Source: DTU072 sp050309775
Lineage (GTDB): Bacteria; Bacillota; Clostridia; Christensenellales; DTU072
Assembly: GCA_050309775.1 (NCBI GenBank)
Contig: JBNRMV010000010.1
Span: 124,001 to 188,000 of the forward strand
Direction of reading: 5' to 3'
Length of the DNA: 64,000 bases
This document shows, piece after piece, positions 42,681 to 51,049 of this stretch. The position numbers and the translations under genes are program-made. The notes below the pieces were generated by a model. That model had not been told where the DNA came from and made no database searches. It saw only the letters and a list, made by a program, of their open reading frames with translations. Position 1 is the first letter of the stretch, and every line of letters begins with the position of its first letter.

Positions 42681-44066
42681 ATGTTAAAAGAATACAAAAC
42701 CATAAAAGAAATAGTAGGACCGCTCATGTTGGTGGACGGCGTAGCCGGCGTCAAATATGACGAACTGGTAGAAATTGAGCAGGCAAACGGTGACATCAGG
42801 CATGGAAAAGTGCTGGAAATAAACGGCGACAAAGCATTGGTACAGCTTTTTGAGGGCTCCGCAGGTATCCAAATAAGCACATCAAAAGCCAGGTTTTTAG
42901 GCAAGAGCATAGAACTTGCCGTTAGCGGTGACATGCTGGGCAGAGTTTTTGACGGCATGGGCAGACCCAAGGACGGCGGCGCTCCGATTATCCCCGAAAA
43001 GAGAATAAACATAAACGGACAACCCATAAACCCCGTGGCAAGAAACTATCCCGACGAATTTATTCAAACGGGCATATCGGCTATTGACGGACTCAACACG
43101 CTTGTAAGAGGACAAAAATTGCCGGTGTTTTCAGCATCGGGCTTGCCCCACGCAGAGCTTGCGGCGCAGATTGCCCGTCAAGCAAAGGTTTTGGGCACTG
43201 ACAGCAAGTTTGCCGTTGTGTTCGCAGCCGTCGGTATTACCTTCGAGGAAGCAGATTACTTTGTCAGCGACTTCAGAGCAACGGGAGCCATTGACAGAAC
43301 AGTGCTTTTTATGAATTTGGCAAACGACCCGGCTATCGAAAGAATAGCCACTCCCAGAATGGCGCTTACGACAGCCGAATATCTTGCGTTTGAGTTGGGA
43401 ATGCATGTTTTGGTTATCATAACCGATATCACGAACTATGCAGAAGCCTTGCGCGAAGTGTCTGCCGCCAGAAAAGAAGTGCCGGGCAGAAGAGGATATC
43501 CCGGATACCTCTATACCGACCTTGCGTCATTGTATGAGAGAGCCGGCAGAATAAGAGGCAAAGAGGGCAGCATTACGCAGATACCCATTTTGACCATGCC
43601 CGAAGACGACAAGACGCACCCCATTCCCGACCTTACGGGCTATATAACAGAAGGACAGATTATTTTATCCCGTGAGCTGTACAAAAAAGGTATAACACCT
43701 CCCATCGATGTGTTGCCTTCATTGTCCCGTCTGAAAGACAAAGGCATAGGCGCCGACAAAACCAGAAAGGACCATGCCGACACTATGAATCAGCTGTTTT
43801 CGGCTTATGCAAGAGGCAAGGAAGCCAAAGAACTTTCTGCAATTCTTGGCGAGGCGGCATTGACAGATGTAGATTTGAAGTTTGCGCAGTTTGCCGAGGA
43901 ATTTGAAAAGCAATATGTATCGCAGGGCTTTGAAACGGACAGGAGCATTGAGGAAACGCTTGATTTGGGCTGGGATTTGATGCGCATATTGCCCAGAGCA
44001 GAGTTGAAAAGAATAAGGCAGGCATATATTGAAGAGTTCTTTAACAAACAGAAAGTCGGAGAATAA
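42681..44066 (+). CDS. ntpB: V-type ATPase regulatory subunit B
   Basis: Non-catalytic nucleotide-binding partner of A in the hexameric head. The 461-residue protein has the MLGRVFDGMGRP strand, SAIDGLNTLVRGQKLPVFSASG (here the P-loop is degenerate, as in all B subunits), and DITNYAEALREVSAARKEVPG. The C-terminal helical domain ends LDLGWDLMRILPRAELKRI. GGGAGGACGC precedes the ATG; ntpD follows after 3 nt. Confidence 0.97.
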   Translation: MLKEYKTIKEIVGPLMLVDGVAGVKYDELVEIEQANGDIRHGKVLEINGDKALVQLFEGSAGIQISTSKARFLGKSIELAVSGDMLGRVFDGMGRPKDGGAPIIPEKRININGQPINPVARNYPDEFIQTGISAIDGLNTLVRGQKLPVFSASGLPHAELAAQIARQAKVLGTDSKFAVVFAAVGITFEEADYFVSDFRATGAIDRTVLFMNLANDPAIERIATPRMALTTAEYLAFELGMHVLVIITDITNYAEALREVSAARKEVPGRRGYPGYLYTDLASLYERAGRIRGKEGSITQIPILTMPEDDKTHPIPDLTGYITEGQIILSRELYKKGITPPIDVLPSLSRLKDKGIGADKTRKDHADTMNQLFSAYARGKEAKELSAILGEAALTDVDLKFAQFAEEFEKQYVSQGFETDRSIEETLDLGWDLMRILPRAELKRIRQAYIEEFFNKQKVGE

Positions 44067-44069
44067 GCA

Positions 44070-44702
44070 ATGGCAAGATTGAATGTAAACCCCACGCGTA
44101 TGGAACTTCGGCGGCTGAAAAACCGTCTGAAAACCGCCGTCAGGGGACACAAACTTTTGAAAGACAAATCCGACGAGACCATAAGGCAGTTTATGATTTT
44201 CATAAAGGAAAACAAGCGTCTTAGGGAAGAAGTCGAGCAGGAAATCAGCCTTGCGCTGAAAGCCTTTTTGCTTGCCTCCGCAGTAACTTCGTCACAAGTA
44301 ATCGAGGAAGCGGTGGCAATGCCCGGCTACAAGGTTGAACTTGTAACCGACGAAAAAAATGTCATGAGCGTATCGGTACCTGTGCTGGGAATCAAAGAAA
44401 GTCAACAAAAAGAGCTGTATCCTTACTCTTTTGCTACGGTGACATCAGAATTAGATTCCTCCATTTCAGGTTTGTCAACGCTGCTGGTAAAAATGTTGCG
44501 GCTTGCAGAAGTAGAAAAAACCTGCAATATGCTTGCTGACGAAATAGAAAAAAACCGCCGCCGCGTTAATGCGTTGGAATATGTCATGATACCTCAACTT
44601 GAGGAAACCATAAAATATATCACAATGAAACTTGACGAAAACGAAAGAGCAAATACCATTCGTTTGATGAAAGTAAAATCCATAATAGAAGCCAGAGGTT
44701 AA
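44070..44702 (+). CDS. ntpD: V-type ATPase central-stalk subunit D
   Basis: Rotor axle subunit that transmits torque between head and ring. The 210-residue protein opens MARLNVNPTRMELRRLKNRL, with the family's NP(T/N)R motif, forms a long antiparallel coiled coil at both ends and ends in the conserved VNALEYVMIPQLEETI. It closes the ATPase gene set, which is complete in E. hirae order; no NtpH or NtpJ homologue follows. Confidence 0.95.
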   Translation: MARLNVNPTRMELRRLKNRLKTAVRGHKLLKDKSDETIRQFMIFIKENKRLREEVEQEISLALKAFLLASAVTSSQVIEEAVAMPGYKVELVTDEKNVMSVSVPVLGIKESQQKELYPYSFATVTSELDSSISGLSTLLVKMLRLAEVEKTCNMLADEIEKNRRRVNALEYVMIPQLEETIKYITMKLDENERANTIRLMKVKSIIEARG

Positions 44703-44760
44703 AGACCGCTGATATATAATTATAATGCGTATGAAAATAAATTAAGTTTTGAGGGAAATT

Positions 44761-45669
44761 ATGATTGAAGTAAGAAATTTGTCAAAAACTTATGATAACA
44801 AGGTGCTTGCCGTTGACGACATCAGTTTTTCGGTGAACAAGGGAGAGATATTTGCATTTTTGGGCGAAAACGGCGCCGGCAAAACCACCACGATAAATAT
44901 ACTTTGCACCATGCTGAAAAAAGACAAGGGCTCAGTCAGAATAAACGGCTTTGACCTTGACAAACATGACGCCGACATCAGAAAAAGCATTGGCGTAGTC
45001 TTTCAAGGCTCATATCTTGACGACAGGCTTACCGTTGCCGAGAATTTAGCGTCCAGGGGCATGTTGTACGGCTATTCAGCAAAAGAAATCAAAGAGAGAA
45101 TTGACCTTGTCAGCAAAAGGCTGAACATGGACTCTTACATAAAAAGGCGGTACGGACAGTTATCTGGCGGACAAAAGAGGCGCGCCGACATTGCCCGAGC
45201 CATATTACATACCCCAAAATTGCTGTTCCTTGACGAGCCGACAACAGGGCTTGACCCGGCGACCAGACACAATGTTTGGCAAACCATAAAGGAGATTCAG
45301 GAACAGACGGGAATGACTATTTTCTTTTCCACTCACTACATGGAAGAAACGGAGATTGCCACAAGGGTAGCCATAATAAAGAAGGGCAGAATTGCCGTCA
45401 TGGATACTCCTTATGTGCTGAAACAAAAGTATTCTTTTGATACGCTGAATTTATTCTCTGAGGATTTGACAGCTATTACAAATTATCTTCAAGAAAACAA
45501 ATATGAGTACAGAATAAACAACGATTATGTTGTTGTCAGACTTAAGAACAGCCTGCATGCCTTGCCTATCATAGATGCGCTGAGCGGAAAGTTGGACAGC
45601 TTCGAGGTCATGAAAGGAAACATGGATACGGTGTTTATTGCTGTAAACGGAGAGGGTGAAAATGAGTGA
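44761..45669 (+). CDS. ABC transporter ATP-binding protein (DrrA-like exporter)
   Basis: Powers an ABC-2 type exporter for a drug, lipid or glycan. The ATG at 44761 follows GAGGG and gives MIEVRNLSKTYD. The 302-residue protein has Walker A GENGAGKTT (near 38), a Q-loop VVFQGS, the signature LSGGQKRR, Walker B LLFLDEPTTGLDP and the H-loop STHYMEE. The roughly 80-residue C-terminal extension is typical of the DrrA/CcmA group. It overlaps the permease gene by 8 nt. Substrate unknown. Confidence 0.93.
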   Translation: MIEVRNLSKTYDNKVLAVDDISFSVNKGEIFAFLGENGAGKTTTINILCTMLKKDKGSVRINGFDLDKHDADIRKSIGVVFQGSYLDDRLTVAENLASRGMLYGYSAKEIKERIDLVSKRLNMDSYIKRRYGQLSGGQKRRADIARAILHTPKLLFLDEPTTGLDPATRHNVWQTIKEIQEQTGMTIFFSTHYMEETEIATRVAIIKKGRIAVMDTPYVLKQKYSFDTLNLFSEDLTAITNYLQENKYEYRINNDYVVVRLKNSLHALPIIDALSGKLDSFEVMKGNMDTVFIAVNGEGENE

Positions 45670-46558
45670 GTTTTTAGCATTGACGAGTAGGCACACAAAG
45701 GTGTTTATAAGAGACAGAGCCTCTGTTTTCTTTTCATTTTTGTCGATTTTGATAGTTTTTATTTTGAATGTGCTGTTTATCAGCAACAACATTCAAATGG
45801 GCATAAAAAACAGTTTTTTACAAAACGGTATGCCGGCAGATGACACGCTGATAAAGTTGTTTTCAAACGCTTGGATGGTGTCAGGCGTCATAGGGATAGG
45901 TACCATAACCATATCAAACGGCTCAATCGGAGTAATGGTCCACGATACAATGACCAACGCAAAGGCGGATTTTTTTGTTACCCCGACAAAAAGGGTGCTG
46001 ATACTCCTGAGCTATTTTGTCAGCACCGTTACAATAACATTTCTGATGAGCTTGGGAATGCTTGTTATCGTATATGTATATTTGTTGATAAACGGCATGA
46101 CTGCGCTGGCTTTCGTCGATTTGTTGGCAATAGCCGGCATAATTTTGCTGTCCACTTTGTCATCAACGATGGTAATGACAACCATTGCGCTTTCCATAAA
46201 AACAGAGAACGCTTATTCGATTGTTGCGTCGTTGCTGGGCATAGTCATAGGCTTTGCGTCGGGCGCATACATGCCGCTTAGCATGTTCCCCAAAGCTGTG
46301 GGCAATATATTTGCCTTTGTACCGACAACGGGCGCTGTGGTGTTGTTGCGGCAGTATTTCATGAAAACCGTACTGGCGGATATGAACCAAACCATTCCCG
46401 AGCAGATGACTACGGGGCTGGCAAAGGAATTCGGACTGGAAATGAAGATAGGCAGTTGGGTAGTTCCCGAATATGCCATGATTGTCTATATGGCGGCGGC
46501 GTTGTTTTTGGCGTTGGGTATTGCTGCGCTGATTTTGAGAAAAGCCAAAAACAAATAG
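45662..46558 (+). CDS. ABC-2 type transporter permease
   Basis: Membrane partner of the preceding ATPase. The 298-residue protein has six hydrophobic segments in the ABC-2 layout, with an amphipathic N-terminus (MSEFLALTSRHTKVFIRDRA), a large outer loop and the SGAYMPLSMFPKAVGNIFAFVP motif typical of the family before the last part. The ATG at 45662 lies 8 nt inside the upstream gene and follows GAGAGGGTGAA. A two-component exporter is likely; the direction is inferred from family. Confidence 0.9.
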   Translation: MSEFLALTSRHTKVFIRDRASVFFSFLSILIVFILNVLFISNNIQMGIKNSFLQNGMPADDTLIKLFSNAWMVSGVIGIGTITISNGSIGVMVHDTMTNAKADFFVTPTKRVLILLSYFVSTVTITFLMSLGMLVIVYVYLLINGMTALAFVDLLAIAGIILLSTLSSTMVMTTIALSIKTENAYSIVASLLGIVIGFASGAYMPLSMFPKAVGNIFAFVPTTGAVVLLRQYFMKTVLADMNQTIPEQMTTGLAKEFGLEMKIGSWVVPEYAMIVYMAAALFLALGIAALILRKAKNK

Positions 46559-46631
46559 CTTTTTGTATTTAGAAAAAGGTGAAAAACAAACAGCTTCTTA
46601 ACGATGGCATTGATTTGCATCGGCATTTTGC

Positions 46632-46660
46632 TTTACTTTTAACTTTTTGAATAGTATTAT
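46632..46660 (+). promoter_or_regulatory. Candidate promoter of the vor operon
   Basis: TTTACT (46632-46637), 17-bp spacer, TATTAT (46655-46660), 45 bp before vorD. Confidence 0.4.
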
Positions 46661-46704
46661 TTTATAGAAACGATATATAAAAAAATACAAAGGAGACAGT
46701 CATT

Positions 46705-46908
46705 TTGCCAAGCATAAAGATTGCAAAGGAAGTTTGCAAGGGCTGCGGATTATGCGTCCGTGTCTGCCCCAAAAAGATTTTGCGGCTTTCAAACGAAAGT
46801 AACAAGAACGGTTATTTTGCCGTAGAGATATTTCAGCCGGAGAGCTGTATCGGCTGCGCTTTTTGCGCAACTATGTGTCCCGATTGCGTCATAGAGGTGT
46901 ACAAATGA
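46705..46908 (+). CDS. vorD: 2-oxoacid:ferredoxin oxidoreductase, 2x[4Fe-4S] delta subunit
   Basis: Electron-transfer subunit. The TTG at 46705 is the start because AAAGGAG lies 10 nt upstream and the protein would begin at MPSIKIAKE. The 67-residue protein has two [4Fe-4S] motifs: CKGCGLCVRVCP and CIGCAFCATMCP, with the conserved Pro after each fourth Cys. The last codons overlap the vorB ATG (ATGA). First gene of a four-gene operon. Confidence 0.93.
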   Translation: MPSIKIAKEVCKGCGLCVRVCPKKILRLSNESNKNGYFAVEIFQPESCIGCAFCATMCPDCVIEVYK

Positions 46909-47963
46909 AAAAACTTATGAAAGGCAACGAAGCCATAGCAGAAGCGGCAATAAGAGGGGGTTGCAGAGCCTTTTTCGGATACCCCATCACGCCTCAAAAT
47001 GAAGTGCCGGAGTATATGAGTTGGCGCATGCCCGAAGTTGGCGGCGCATTTGTGCAAGCCGAATCCGAAGTGGCGGCCATAAACATGGTTTACGGAGCGG
47101 CGGGCGCAGGAGTAAGAACCATGACCAGCAGTTCCAGCCCAGGCATCAGCCTTAAACAAGAGGGCATATCCTACATATGCGGAGCCGAACTGCCCTGTGT
47201 TATCGTCAATATGGTGCGCAGCGGCCCGGGACTGGGCGGCATTCAACCGTCACAGAGCGACTATTTCCAAGCCGTCAAGGGCGGCGGTCACGGCGACTAC
47301 CACATGTTGGTTTACGGACCGGCAAGCGTGCAGGAGGCTGTTGACATAGTCTATACGGCTTTTGATAAAGCCGACAAATACAGATTGCCGGTAATGATAC
47401 TGGGCGACGGTATGTTGGGACAGATTATGGAAGCGGTGGAACTCCCCGAAATGGTTGACCTCTCAAAATTGCCAAAAAAACAATGGGCAACGACGGGAGA
47501 GGGACACGGCAAGACCAGAAGAATAATCAATTCTCTTTACATTCAGCCCGACGCGTTGGAAGAAGTCAACACACGGCTTTTTGAGCGCTACAACGAAATG
47601 GCAAAAAATGAAACGGCATTTGAAGAATATATGACCGAGGACGCCGAAATAATCATCACAGGTTATGGCACCGTCGGCAGAGTGGCCAAGAGCGCCGTAA
47701 ATCAGCTCAGAGAAAAGGGCATAAAAGCAGGACTGCTTAGACCTATTACGCTTTATCCTTTCCCGGCGGCGGCATACGAGAAAGTTGCTGCACAGGACAG
47801 CGTAAAAGAATTCCTTTGCGTTGAATTGTCAATGGGACAAATGGTTGAAGACGTAAAACTCAGCGTAAACGGCAAAAAACCCGTGCGGTTTTTTGGCAGA
47901 GCAGGCGGCAATGTTGTCAGTCCGGACGACATAGTCAGCGTAGTTTTGAAAGAGGTGAAATAA
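46905..47963 (+). CDS. vorB: 2-oxoacid:ferredoxin oxidoreductase, alpha subunit (VorB)
   Basis: Oxidatively decarboxylates a 2-oxoacid to acyl-CoA with ferredoxin as acceptor; carries the pyruvate-ferredoxin-oxidoreductase N-terminal and domain II folds. The ATG at 46905 overlaps the vorD stop. The 352-residue protein has GNEAIAEAAIRGGCRAFFGY, PITPQNEVPE, a SSSSPGISLKQEG TPP-domain loop and the CoA-side GYGTVGR near residue 248. The branched-chain (3-methyl-2-oxobutanoate) assignment fits this subunit's length and pattern better than 2-oxoglutarate (KorA), but is not certain. Confidence 0.88.
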   Translation: MKKLMKGNEAIAEAAIRGGCRAFFGYPITPQNEVPEYMSWRMPEVGGAFVQAESEVAAINMVYGAAGAGVRTMTSSSSPGISLKQEGISYICGAELPCVIVNMVRSGPGLGGIQPSQSDYFQAVKGGGHGDYHMLVYGPASVQEAVDIVYTAFDKADKYRLPVMILGDGMLGQIMEAVELPEMVDLSKLPKKQWATTGEGHGKTRRIINSLYIQPDALEEVNTRLFERYNEMAKNETAFEEYMTEDAEIIITGYGTVGRVAKSAVNQLREKGIKAGLLRPITLYPFPAAAYEKVAAQDSVKEFLCVELSMGQMVEDVKLSVNGKKPVRFFGRAGGNVVSPDDIVSVVLKEVK

Positions 47964-48700
47964 TGGCGACAGTATTTAAGAAAACAGAGATGCTCACAGA
48001 TACGCCTTTTCATTATTGCCCAGGTTGCACCCATGGCATAGCCCATAGGCTTGTTGCTGAGGTACTGGAAGAAATGGGCTGCCAAAACAATGTAGTCGGA
48101 GTAGCCCCGGTTGGTTGCGCAGTTTTTGCATACAACTATTTCAATTGTGATATGCAACAAGCGGCGCACGGAAGAGCGTCGGCGGTGGCTTCGGCAATAA
48201 AAAGAGTGGCTCCGCAAAATATCGTGTTTGCATATCAAGGCGACGGCGACCTTGCTTCTATCGGAATGGCGGAGATTGTGCATAGCGCTGCGCGCGGCGA
48301 CAACATAACAGTCATTTTTATTAACAATGCCATATACGGCATGACCGGAGGACAAATGGCGCCGACAACGCTTGTCGGACAGAAGTCCACAACCAGCCCT
48401 TACGGCAGAGATGCCGTATTGAACGGCAATCCGATAAGGGTCAGCGAAATGCTTGCAACGCTTGACGGTCCTGCGTATATAGAAAGAGTCGGACTTTATG
48501 ATGTTCCAAGCATAAGAAAAGCCAAAAAGGCCTTGCAAAAAGCCTTCAATTATCAAAAAGAAGGCAAGGGCTTCACACTCATTGAAATGCTTTCCTCTTG
48601 CCCGACAAACTGGAAGATGACCCCTGAACAGGCTTTGGATTACACCAAAAACGAAATGCAAGAAATATTCCCTCTTGGTGTGTTCAAGGAGGTGAAATAA
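47963..48700 (+). CDS. vorA: 2-oxoacid:ferredoxin oxidoreductase, TPP-binding beta subunit
   Basis: TPP-containing subunit of the same complex. The 245-residue protein has the conserved YCPGCTHG cysteine pair at residue 17-20, the TPP site GDGDLASIGMAEIVHSAARG (GDG...N) followed by NNAIYGMTGGQMAPTT, and MLSSCPTNW near the end. The first base of its ATG is the last base of the vorB stop; vorC follows in the same way. Length is normal for the beta subunit without the extra cluster domain. Confidence 0.9.
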   Translation: MATVFKKTEMLTDTPFHYCPGCTHGIAHRLVAEVLEEMGCQNNVVGVAPVGCAVFAYNYFNCDMQQAAHGRASAVASAIKRVAPQNIVFAYQGDGDLASIGMAEIVHSAARGDNITVIFINNAIYGMTGGQMAPTTLVGQKSTTSPYGRDAVLNGNPIRVSEMLATLDGPAYIERVGLYDVPSIRKAKKALQKAFNYQKEGKGFTLIEMLSSCPTNWKMTPEQALDYTKNEMQEIFPLGVFKEVK

Positions 48701-49230
48701 TGGAAGAAAAAATCATAATCGCCGGTTTTGGCGGACAAGGCGTACTTAGCCTGGGACAATTTATAGCTTATTCGGCAATACACGACAAAAAGGAAGTCAC
48801 TTGGCTACCCTCGTACGGTCCTGAAATGAGAGGCGGCACCTCGAATTGCAGCGTTGTCGTCAGCGATAAGCCCGTTGCCAGCCCGATAATAGCCGTTCCA
48901 GATTGCCTCATTGCCATGAACAAGCCTTCATTGAGTAAGTTTGAGGGCAAGGTCAAACCGGGAGGAATTATTATCGTCAACAGCAGCCTGATTGACTCAA
49001 AGGTTACCAGAGATGATGTAAAGGCTTATTATGTTGACGCTAACGAACTGGGCACGCAGGCAGGCAATGTAAAGACGGCAAACATAGTCGTTTTGGGCGC
49101 ATATATCAAACTCAGCGGACTGTTCACACCCGATACGGTAAAAAATGTCATAGAGGAGCAATTTGCTGCAAAACCCAAGGTCATTCCTGCGAATATCCGT
49201 GCATTTGATTTGGGGTACAACAATATATAA
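48700..49230 (+). CDS. vorC: 2-oxoacid:ferredoxin oxidoreductase, gamma subunit
   Basis: Third catalytic-complex subunit, 176 residues, with IIAGFGGQGVLSLGQ at the N-terminus (the CoA-binding gamma domain), WLPSYGPEMRGGTSNC and a C-terminal NIRAFDLGY. It shares one base with the vorA stop. Together the vorDBAC set covers all four subunits. Branched-chain amino-acid fermentation is the usual role in anaerobes. Confidence 0.92.
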   Translation: MEEKIIIAGFGGQGVLSLGQFIAYSAIHDKKEVTWLPSYGPEMRGGTSNCSVVVSDKPVASPIIAVPDCLIAMNKPSLSKFEGKVKPGGIIIVNSSLIDSKVTRDDVKAYYVDANELGTQAGNVKTANIVVLGAYIKLSGLFTPDTVKNVIEEQFAAKPKVIPANIRAFDLGYNNI

Positions 49231-49247
49231 GCAAAAACAACAAAAAC

Positions 49248-49272
49248 AAAAAGGGCGCAATGCCCTTTTTTT
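49248..49272 (+). terminator. Terminator of the vor operon
   Basis: AAAAAGGGC, short loop, GCCC and seven T. Confidence 0.85.
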
Positions 49273-49295
49273 ATGCATATAAGGTATTTTCCGCA

Positions 49296-49329
49296 TAAAA
49301 AATGTCGCTTGACAACTTTTCAAGCGACA
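49296..49329 (-). terminator. Terminator of the WG-repeat gene
   Basis: On the minus strand a perfect 10-bp stem TGTCGCTTGA/TCAAGCGACA followed by six T. It sits 20 bp past the WG-repeat stop. Confidence 0.8.
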
Positions 49330-49349
49330 CATATGACACAAGCGGTACT

Positions 49350-50180
49350 TTAGTTTATCCAGCGAATCTCATTCGGGCTTTCGAGGCGCAGTTCGCCCCA
49401 TTTGCCGTCACGCTTGACGCGGCTGGAGCCTTCGATAAAAGAGGTGCCTGCATCGAATTTGAAGTCAATGACCATTTCGTTTTGGGCATTTATATATCCG
49501 CACTTGCCGCCTTTGTAAACGCATGCCAGTCCTTCGCTGAAAGACAATGCGCACTCATATATTATGGGTATGACTTCTTCGCCCTGACGGTTTATGAAAC
49601 CGAACAGTTCGTCTTTTTCGACACAGCAAAGGTCTTCTTTGAAATAAAAGACTTCGTCATATATCGGCTCAATTACTATTTTGCCTGAACGGTCGCTAAA
49701 GCCCCATTTGCCGCTTTTGTTGACCTTTATATAAATATCCTGCGGCTCCGGCGGAGTTTGTCTTTTTTGTGCGTCCTTGTCTTTGTTGCGGTTGTCCTTG
49801 TCTTTGCCGCGCCCTCTGCGCCTGTCCTGTTGGGTTTGGCGCGTTGACCTTTGTTGCGGCTTTTCGGTCTTTGTTTCAGGTTTTTCTTCAGCCTTCTCCG
49901 GGGGCTTTTCGGCAGGTTTCAAAAAGAGTTTTTTTGCTCTGACAGCGCCCAAAACATCAAGTAGATTGCGTTTTTTGAAGGTGTGAATTTTGTAAAAGTC
50001 CTTTTCTTCTCTCTTTAGCACATCGCCGATTGTTTTTATGCCTGCGCCCTCCAATAGGGATTGCGTGTTCTCGCCACGAAAAGAAAGGTCGCTCAAAGGC
50101 TGGTTTAATATCTGCTCGGCAAAAGGCGGCACATAGTTGCTTTCCGGACGCCTTTTTTTCCTGTATCTGTTGTTTGCCAT
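49350..50180 (-). CDS. RpoA-CTD-like helical domain fused to WG repeats
   Basis: The start at 50180 follows AGAGGT; an upstream start has no ribosome site. The 276-residue protein has a basic N-terminus (MANNRYRKKRR), then about residues 24-84 strongly resembling the C-terminal domain of RNA polymerase alpha (LNQPLSDLSFRGENTQSLL, then GIKTIGDVL and a second helix-hairpin), a charged linker of about 60 residues (RTRQTQQDRRRGRGK region), and from about 150 at least three WG repeats (KWGFSDRSGKIVIEP, FGFINRQGEEVIP, CGYINAQNEMVID). The alpha-CTD fold binds DNA or protein; WG repeats bind proteins. No signal peptide. It is a single gene with its own terminator. Confidence 0.8.
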   Translation of the reverse strand: MANNRYRKKRRPESNYVPPFAEQILNQPLSDLSFRGENTQSLLEGAGIKTIGDVLKREEKDFYKIHTFKKRNLLDVLGAVRAKKLFLKPAEKPPEKAEEKPETKTEKPQQRSTRQTQQDRRRGRGKDKDNRNKDKDAQKRQTPPEPQDIYIKVNKSGKWGFSDRSGKIVIEPIYDEVFYFKEDLCCVEKDELFGFINRQGEEVIPIIYECALSFSEGLACVYKGGKCGYINAQNEMVIDFKFDAGTSFIEGSSRVKRDGKWGELRLESPNEIRWIN

Positions 50181-50381
50181 ATTACCTCTAATAGAAATCG
50201 ACAATTTTGTCAAAACAAAAGTTGCTTATTGATAAATATTAACACAAATACTCTCATTTATCAAGCATAAAGAAATTTTGATATATGCTGAATACTCATA
50301 AATGTAAATTTTGTTAATCGTATGTCCCGTTGCATTAAATACACTCTTCAGCACACAATATTATCGAAGGAGGGACAAAAT

Positions 50382-50534
50382 ATGAAACTGCATTCAGGCG
50401 AAGTAGCTCCCAAAACAGGGACTTACAATGTAATAGATAACAAAGGCAAAGTCTGCGGAACGGTGCGTGTAAACAAGGGTGATAGAATTCCCCCTACTCG
50501 TATCGAGCAAGCATCCCACTTTGAAATAGACTAA
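50382..50534 (+). CDS. Small YjzC-like protein
   Basis: A 50-residue protein with an excellent ribosome site (AAGGAGGGACAAAAT). It opens MKLHSGEVAPKTGTYNVID and has a KGDRIPPT motif, giving a compact beta-rich protein that resembles the YjzC family of unknown function. The cysteine in GKVCGTVRV is single. It is flanked by terminators and has no coding neighbour within 110 bp on its strand. Confidence 0.55.
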   Translation: MKLHSGEVAPKTGTYNVIDNKGKVCGTVRVNKGDRIPPTRIEQASHFEID

Positions 50535-50593
50535 TTGTAGATTATAATACAGTTTTTCTAAAAAACATTGGGGTTTACATTTATTTGTAAACG

Positions 50594-50628
50594 AAAAAAC
50601 GCCGAACCGTAATGGTCCGGCGTTTTTT
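50594..50628. terminator. Bidirectional terminator between the YjzC-like gene and rpsT
   Basis: AAAAAACGCCGAACC, 5-nt loop, GGTCCGGCGTTTTTT: a 15-bp stem with one G-U pair and T or A runs on both sides. Confidence 0.9.
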
Positions 50629-50645
50629 GTTAAGTCATATGAAAA

Positions 50646-50927
50646 TTATTGTTCCGAAGCGGCTGCTTTGGCGGCGCTAAGCATCTTTGCTAGTCTGGCT
50701 TTTTTTCTGCTGGCGGTGTTGATGTGATAAATGCCGTCGCTCTTTGCTTTGTCGATTATGCCCGAGGTGATGGGTAGCAACTCCTCTGCCAATTTCAGGT
50801 CGCTGGCAACAATGGCAGCCTCAAACTTCTTTATGGCGTTCTTTACTCTGGAACGCTTTGAGGTGTTTATTTTGTTCTCTTTAGCTGAGGTGATTATACG
50901 CTTTTTTTGTGATTTGATATTTGCCAT
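50646..50927 (-). CDS. rpsT: 30S ribosomal protein S20
   Basis: Small-subunit ribosomal protein that binds 16S rRNA. The 93-residue protein is basic and helical: MANIKSQKKRI start, KRSRVKNAIKKFEAAI in the middle and HINTASRKKARLAKML near the end. GGAG precedes the ATG. It diverges from gpr; rpsT next to gpr is the order known in spore-forming Firmicutes. Confidence 0.96.
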   Translation of the reverse strand: MANIKSQKKRIITSAKENKINTSKRSRVKNAIKKFEAAIVASDLKLAEELLPITSGIIDKAKSDGIYHINTASRKKARLAKMLSAAKAAASEQ

Positions 50928-50977
50928 GTGGTTTTTTTCTCCTGGATTATCTGATTATTTTCATTTTCTGCTTGCTT

Positions 50978-51006
50978 ATTCTATCATATGCCGACTTTTA
51001 TTGCAA
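50978..51006 (-). promoter_or_regulatory. Promoter of rpsT
   Basis: On the minus strand TTGCAA (51006-51001), 17-bp spacer, TAGAAT (50983-50978). Confidence 0.65.
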
Positions 51007-51049
51007 CTAAAAGTAATATTTATTTTGAAAAAGTTAACAATATAGTGTT

